Below are positions 59,343-64,000 of a DNA stretch of 64,000 bases, piece by piece (positions within the stretch are counted from its first letter, which is position 1; each line of letters starts with the position of its first letter). The stretch covers positions 4,154,001-4,218,000 of the forward strand of contig NZ_CP036262.1 in the NCBI RefSeq assembly GCF_007741495.1, written 5' to 3'. Both the position numbers and the translations under genes were made by a program. The notes under the pieces were generated by a model. It worked only from the letters and a program-made list of their open reading frames with translations. It was not told the DNA's origin and ran no database searches. The DNA comes from Roseimaritima multifibrata. GTDB taxonomy: Bacteria; Planctomycetota; Planctomycetia; Pirellulales; Pirellulaceae.

Positions 59343-60086
59343 ATGCATAGTCATCTGATTCAGAAAGATCGCCTTGCCGCGTTAAGCGACGGAGTGATCG
59401 CCGTGATGATTACTTTGATGTTCCTCGGATTCGAGGGGACGTATCAAGAAATCCGTGATGCCAAATCGTCTGCGGAAATCTGGGCGTTGATCGGACAACA
59501 GATGCCTCAGTTCCTCTCCTACTGCCTTAGCTTCATCTTCATCGGTGGCTACTGGCTAAAACAACATCTGATTTTTCTTCACATCGGTCATGTCGACCGA
59601 GTGTTCATCGGATTGAATTTTTTGTTTTTGATGTGTATTTCCATGGTACCCATTGCAACCGATTGGCTGGTGGAATCAGCCAATCATGAATTCAATGCGA
59701 TCTTCGTCTTCTATGCCCTCTGGTACACGGTCTGCAGCCTCGCGCTGGCGGCCTCTTGGGCGTGGGCAACGACAGGCCGCCGCTTAGCGACGCCTCATCT
59801 TCGAACCGAAACGGTCCGTTCCATCTATTTCCAAATCGCCGCAAGCATCGCAGCTTGTCTGTTTGGTGTCGCAGTCTCTTACGTCGACATCCGACTGGGC
59901 ATGATCGCGTTGACCGTCACAGCACTGGCGATGCTTTGTCCTCTCCGATCAGACGGTCACTGGCTTCAAGCGGACAAAGAGCTGACCGAACACGTCGCAC
60001 GCCCCCCCAAAGCGTCTCGGGAACCCTTCCATGCTCGCCCCGTGACGCCGTCATTGGAAATTCCTGAAGAAGCTTTTGCTACGTAA
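59343..60086 (+). CDS. TMEM175-family (DUF1211) potassium channel-like protein
   Basis: 247 residues, about six membrane helices. The first helix carries DRLAALSDGVIAVMITLMFL, the counterpart of the TMEM175 pore motif RxxxFSDG with Phe replaced by Leu. The other helices follow (LSYCLSFIFIGGYWLKQHLIF; GLNFLFLMCISMVPIATDWL; FYALWYTVCSLALAASWAW). Bacterial TMEM175 proteins form K+-permeable channels. It is followed 62 bases on by the debranching enzyme gene, probably by chance. The C-terminal 50 residues are polar and cytoplasmic. Confidence 0.85.
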   Translation: MHSHLIQKDRLAALSDGVIAVMITLMFLGFEGTYQEIRDAKSSAEIWALIGQQMPQFLSYCLSFIFIGGYWLKQHLIFLHIGHVDRVFIGLNFLFLMCISMVPIATDWLVESANHEFNAIFVFYALWYTVCSLALAASWAWATTGRRLATPHLRTETVRSIYFQIAASIAACLFGVAVSYVDIRLGMIALTVTALAMLCPLRSDGHWLQADKELTEHVARPPKASREPFHARPVTPSLEIPEEAFAT

Positions 60087-60148
60087 ATAAATCGGCCGAG
60101 CCACCATCCCATCCCAATCCACTTTTATCACCCTAGCGGATACATCTC

Positions 60149-62293
60149 ATGCAACTCCCCAGCACCACTCATTCGGCCGTTACACCCGCCTTCGCACTGG
60201 GACCATCCTCCACTCCGGATCCGGTTGCATTTAAAGTCGAAGCGGGCAGTCCCCATCCACTTGGCCCCACGATTGACGACCTGGGAGTCAACTTCTCAAT
60301 CTACAGTGAGCACGCGACCTCGGTCGAACTGCTTCTCTTCCGAAATCATGACGACCGTCAACCCTGCCAAATCATCCAGCTTGATCCGGCCGTCAACAAA
60401 AGCTTTCACCTTTGGCATGCCTACGTTTGCGGACTGAAACCAGGTTTCTTTTATGCCTATCGAGTCGATGGCCCCCAAGAAGTTCACAATGGGCACCGTT
60501 TTCAACCTAGCAAGGTGCTGATCGATCCGTACGCACGCGGCATTTCAAAAGCGGTTTGGAATCGCGGAGACGCTTGTGGCGACAAAGACAATCTTGAAAC
60601 CAGTCTTCGCTGTGCCATCGTGCACGACAACTATGACTGGGAAGATGACAAACCGTTGAATCAACCAACGGAAGAACTGGTGATCTATGAAATGCACGTA
60701 GGAGGCTTCACCAAAAGCGATTCCTCCGGAGTCGCCTATCCCGGCACCTTCCGGGGCGTGATCGAAAAGATCCCCTATTTACAAGAGCTAGGTATCAACG
60801 CCGTCGAACTACTTCCCGTCTTTGAATATGACGATGTCGAAGTCCTGCGGACAGTCGATGGGTCCCCCAAGACCAACTATTGGGGCTATAGCACGATGGC
60901 CTTTTTCGCACCGCATTCAAGCTACTGCGAAAGTCCCAGCACAGGGCAGCATGTCCACGAGTTCTGCGACATGGTCAAAGCCCTTCACAAAGCGGGCATC
61001 AGCGTGATCCTGGACGTGGTGTTCAATCACACCGACGAAGGCAACCACATGGGACCGACCTATTCCTTCAAAGGAATCGACAATTCAACCTATTACCATT
61101 TGGTCCCCGGTCAAGAACAGTACTACAACGATTTCTCCGGCTGCGGGAACACGCTTCGCTGCAACCATCCGGTTGGAGAAAAATTCATCGTGGACTGCCT
61201 GGAATACTGGGTTGAAACCATGCACGTCGATGGCTTTCGTTTCGACGAAGCCTCCGTCTTGACTCGCGGAGAAGGCGGAGTACCGCTTGAGAAACCACCG
61301 CTGATTTGGAATGTCGAACTGTCTGACAAACTTTCTCAAACGAAAATGATCGCCGAAGCATGGGACGCGGCCGGACTGTATCAAGTCGGCTATTTCCCAG
61401 GAGAGCGTTGGGCGGAATGGAACGGAAAATTCCGTGATGACGTTCGCGACTTTGTAAAAGGCGAACCCGGACAACTGGGCTCGATTGCCAAGCGGCTAGC
61501 TGGCAGTGCCGACCTCTATCAAAGCCGGTCCCATGAACCGGTCAACAGCGTGAACTTCATTAACTGTCACGATGGCTTCACGATGAACGATTTGGTCAGC
61601 TACAACGGAAAGCACAATGGCGCCAACGGAGAAGGCAATCGCGACGGAGTCAACGACAACGCCAGCTGGAACTGTGGGTGGGAAGGCGCCACCACGGACG
61701 CGGCGGTCGAACAACTACGTGAACGCCAGATTAAGAACTTTGCCACTATCCTAATGGTCTCGCAGGGCGTACCGATGTTCGTCGCCGGAGACGAACATCG
61801 ACGTACCCAAAAAGGGAATAACAACGCCTACTGCCAGGACAACGAATTGAACTGGGTCGACTGGAACCTTCTGGATCAAGAACAATCGATGTTCCGGTTC
61901 TGGAAGCGGGTGATCGCATTCCGGAAACAACATCAATCGCTCCACCGCGCCCGCTATTTCACGGGTGACGTAAACCAGCGTGGGATCGCGGACATCGCAT
62001 GGCATGGTCCCGAAATCAATCAACCGGGCTGGCACGATCCGTGTGGCCGGGCTCTCGCCCTAACGCTGGGAGGTTTTGATGCCGAAGACGACCTTCATAT
62101 CATGCTGAACATGCACTGGGAAGAACTTGCCTTCGAACTGCCTTGCGTCGCCGGGCGGACTTGGCGCCAGGCCATCAATACCGCGTTGCCTTCGCCTGAG
62201 GACATCTGCGAATACGGCAAAGAAGTCTCGATTGCAAACGAAAAAACATTCCATGTTTCCGGCAGAAGCATCGCCGTACTGGTTTCCAAATAG
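60149..62293 (+). CDS. glgX: Glycogen debranching enzyme/isoamylase, GlgX type
   Basis: 714 residues, GH13 (subfamily 11-like). An N-terminal CBM48-type domain (about 30-170: PLGPTIDDLGVNFSIYSEHATSVELLLF, GYAYRVDG-type block) precedes the (beta/alpha)8 barrel. The four GH13 regions are seen: DVVFNHT, then nucleophile D366 in GFRFDEASV, acid/base E403 in MIAEAWDAAG, and third Asp D475 in NCHDGFTMNDLVSYNGKHN. Debranching specificity is suggested by the insertion GEGNRDGVNDNASWNCGWEG. It should hydrolyse alpha-1,6 branches of glycogen or maltodextrin in the cytoplasm. It lies directly before an AGE-family epimerase gene, which suggests a sugar-storage pairing. Confidence 0.93.
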   Translation: MQLPSTTHSAVTPAFALGPSSTPDPVAFKVEAGSPHPLGPTIDDLGVNFSIYSEHATSVELLLFRNHDDRQPCQIIQLDPAVNKSFHLWHAYVCGLKPGFFYAYRVDGPQEVHNGHRFQPSKVLIDPYARGISKAVWNRGDACGDKDNLETSLRCAIVHDNYDWEDDKPLNQPTEELVIYEMHVGGFTKSDSSGVAYPGTFRGVIEKIPYLQELGINAVELLPVFEYDDVEVLRTVDGSPKTNYWGYSTMAFFAPHSSYCESPSTGQHVHEFCDMVKALHKAGISVILDVVFNHTDEGNHMGPTYSFKGIDNSTYYHLVPGQEQYYNDFSGCGNTLRCNHPVGEKFIVDCLEYWVETMHVDGFRFDEASVLTRGEGGVPLEKPPLIWNVELSDKLSQTKMIAEAWDAAGLYQVGYFPGERWAEWNGKFRDDVRDFVKGEPGQLGSIAKRLAGSADLYQSRSHEPVNSVNFINCHDGFTMNDLVSYNGKHNGANGEGNRDGVNDNASWNCGWEGATTDAAVEQLRERQIKNFATILMVSQGVPMFVAGDEHRRTQKGNNNAYCQDNELNWVDWNLLDQEQSMFRFWKRVIAFRKQHQSLHRARYFTGDVNQRGIADIAWHGPEINQPGWHDPCGRALALTLGGFDAEDDLHIMLNMHWEELAFELPCVAGRTWRQAINTALPSPEDICEYGKEVSIANEKTFHVSGRSIAVLVSK

Positions 62294-62359
62294 CCGTTCA
62301 TTCTTCCTTATCCCATCGAAAACAAGCATTTACAAAACTCCTATCCAGAGCAATTTCAA

Positions 62360-64000
62360 ATGACCAAATCTACCTTCACTTTCTCGGACCTTATCGCCGG
62401 TTACGTTACCAACGTCGGCAGCGACTCCAACAGTTTTGGACTTCGCACCAGCGATGGTCGTGAATTTCTTGTCAAGCTGACTCCAACGGTTTTTGCCGAG
62501 TTCATTCGCAACCTTGGCGAAGGATACCGAGACGCCTCGGCAAGCCTGGAAAGTTTGTTGACAGAAGGTCAATTCCTGTTCATCTATGGCGTCTTCTACC
62601 CGGAAGGCGAGGGGACTCCACAAATCGAAGCTAAACACATTGTGTTTGCAGGCGAATCGACCGAAGACTACCGATTTGAAGAGCAGGACTGGTGGATCAA
62701 TCAGGTTCGCCAATTGGCCGACTACTACTTGGATCACGAATTTGGCGACGGGCCAATCGATTACGAAGAATATCGCACCAACCTGGACATCAGTGGCGAC
62801 AAATCAAGCTCGGGCCGCCAGGAAACCGACACGATTTCACGCCTAGTATACGGGTTCGCTTCGGCCTATTTGATGACCGGCGAAGACCGCTATCTAGAAG
62901 CCGCTGAAAAAGGGACGACTTACCTGCGTGAAAACCTTCGCTTCAAGGATCACGACAATGACGTCACCTACTGGTACCACGCCGTTGACGTCAAAGAAGA
63001 TGGAAGCAAACACAAAATCTTGGCCTCTGAGTTTGGTGACGATTACCACGCGGTCCCATGTTACGAACAGATCTATGCCCTCGCAGGCCCCGTCCAGACC
63101 TATCGGATCACCGGTGAAAAGCAGATTCTGGACGATGCCGAAGCAACCATCCGCACCTTCGATAAGTACTTTAAGGACTCCTCGGAAAAAGGCGGGTACT
63201 ACTCGCACATCGATCCCGTCAGCCTAAGTGCCCACGATGCGTCGCTGGGGAAAAATCAAGCGAAGAAGAATTGGAACTCCGTGGGCGACCACGCTCCGGC
63301 TTACTTGATCAACCTGTTCTTGGCCAGCGGCAAAAAGGAGTACGCCGACTTCCTTGAATACAACTTTGATTTGATCGCAGAACACTTCCAAGACTACGAC
63401 AACAGCCCCTTCGTCCAAGAACGTTTCTTTGACGACTGGTCGAAAGACCAAACCTGGGGATGGCAACAAAATCGCGCGGTGGTCGGGCACAACTTGAAAA
63501 TCGCCTGGAACCTAACTCGCATGAACAGCGAGCGATCCAAAGCCAGCTACGAAGGAATGGCAGAGAAGATCGCCAGCGTCATGCCAGCGGCAGGAAGTGA
63601 TCAGCAGCGTGGTGGTTGGTACGACGTTATGGAGCGAGAACTACAAGACGGCGAAGAAAACCACCGGTTTGTCTGGCACGATCGCAAAGCATGGTGGCAA
63701 CAAGAGCAGGCGATTCTTGCCTACCTGATCCTTGCGGGTGTGACCGGCAATCAAGAGCATCGTCGCTTGGCTCGGGAATCGGCTGCATTCTACAACGCCT
63801 TCTTCTTGGATCAAGATTCCGGCGGCGTCTACTTCAACGTCCTCGCCAACGGACAGCCGTACGCCCTGGGAACCGAGCGTGGCAAGGGCTCGCACTCCAT
63901 GGCCGGTTACCACTCGTTCGAATTGGCTTACCTGGCTGCGGTTTACACCAATCTATTGGTCACCAAACAACCGATGGACTTTTTCTTCAAACCGACCGTT
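62360..64000 (+). CDS. AGE-family epimerase/isomerase with N-terminal extension (partial)
   Basis: 547 codons are visible and the frame is open to the right edge. The start ATG at 62360 is 66 bases after the debranching enzyme. Residues about 1-110 (FSDLIAGYVTNVGSDSNSFGLRTSDGREFLVKL, EGQFLFIYGVFYPEGEG) form a small beta-rich domain not usual in N-acylglucosamine 2-epimerases. The alpha/alpha-barrel begins near 120: QVRQLADYYLDHEFGDG, RLVYGFASAYLMTGEDRYLEAAEKGTTYL, GDHAPAYLINLFLASG, WGWQQNRAVVGHNLKIAWNLTRM, RKAWWQQEQAILAYLILAG. These match the AGE family, whose members epimerise or isomerise sugars such as mannose, glucose or cellobiose. Substrate unassigned. Probably co-transcribed with the debranching gene. 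Confidence 0.85.
   Translation, partial: MTKSTFTFSDLIAGYVTNVGSDSNSFGLRTSDGREFLVKLTPTVFAEFIRNLGEGYRDASASLESLLTEGQFLFIYGVFYPEGEGTPQIEAKHIVFAGESTEDYRFEEQDWWINQVRQLADYYLDHEFGDGPIDYEEYRTNLDISGDKSSSGRQETDTISRLVYGFASAYLMTGEDRYLEAAEKGTTYLRENLRFKDHDNDVTYWYHAVDVKEDGSKHKILASEFGDDYHAVPCYEQIYALAGPVQTYRITGEKQILDDAEATIRTFDKYFKDSSEKGGYYSHIDPVSLSAHDASLGKNQAKKNWNSVGDHAPAYLINLFLASGKKEYADFLEYNFDLIAEHFQDYDNSPFVQERFFDDWSKDQTWGWQQNRAVVGHNLKIAWNLTRMNSERSKASYEGMAEKIASVMPAAGSDQQRGGWYDVMERELQDGEENHRFVWHDRKAWWQQEQAILAYLILAGVTGNQEHRRLARESAAFYNAFFLDQDSGGVYFNVLANGQPYALGTERGKGSHSMAGYHSFELAYLAAVYTNLLVTKQPMDFFFKPTV

Overview
The window looks like part of a Planctomycetota chromosome, most likely from the Pirellulales (the Rhodopirellula/Roseimaritima type). 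This is an inference from gene content, since no rRNA is present. The markers are three DUF1592-type cytochrome / DUF1552 gene pairs, two very large PVC-type dehydrogenase-HEAT-cytochrome c proteins, two formylglycine-type sulfatases, a kinase fused to a STAND-like ATPase, an ECF sigma factor with a membrane segment and a long extracytoplasmic-looking tail, and a PEP-CTERM protein. I see no tRNA, rRNA, CRISPR array, phage module or insertion-sequence transposase.

Layout. 1-4376 (-): Ser/Thr kinase/STAND receptor, cut by the left edge. 4742-13174: export and degradation cluster with a Tat-type ceramidase-like hydrolase, a 1691-residue deacetylase/FG-GAP/dehydrogenase/HEAT/cytochrome c/CBM-like protein and a convergent sulfatase. 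13897-20677 (-): a complete N-type (alternative, Na+ or H+) ATPase operon in the order atpD-C-Q-R-B-E-F-A-G, most genes overlapping by a few bases. 21203-23648 (+): a SpoIIAA-like protein and a P1B-type metal ATPase, divergent from the ATPase operon. 23823-30526: DUF1353 lipoprotein, a second sulfatase with an unusual active-site motif, a rhodanese, an Old Yellow Enzyme and a beta-helix protein. 30819-37420: first DUF1592/DUF1552 pair, a Met/His-rich outer-membrane barrel, a tandem gamma-glutamylcyclotransferase-like protein and an ArsC-like protein. 38137-43356: a 1739-residue fusion of the ceramidase-like and dehydrogenase/cytochrome modules. 43490-45130 (-): patatin phospholipase and small membrane proteins. 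45323-45514: tandem-repeat block. 45685-50957: second DUF1592/DUF1552 pair and a PQQ-like propeller protein. 51814-54813: sigma factor and PEP-CTERM protein. 55178-59028 (-): third pair, gene order reversed. 59343-64000: TMEM175-like channel, GlgX-type debranching enzyme and an AGE-family epimerase cut by the right edge.

How the parts may work together. Many products carry Sec, Tat or lipoprotein signals and single c-type haem motifs, so much of the window encodes secreted or periplasmic machinery for attacking complex (probably sulfated or acylated) polymers, linked to periplasmic electron transfer. The N-ATPase, SpoIIAA-like protein and metal ATPase form a separate ion-homeostasis island. 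Intergenic DNA holds several short structured repeats: two MITE-like elements of about 308 bp, a related palindromic element, REP-like hairpins, a 22-copy heptamer array and mirrored GAGTAC repeats.
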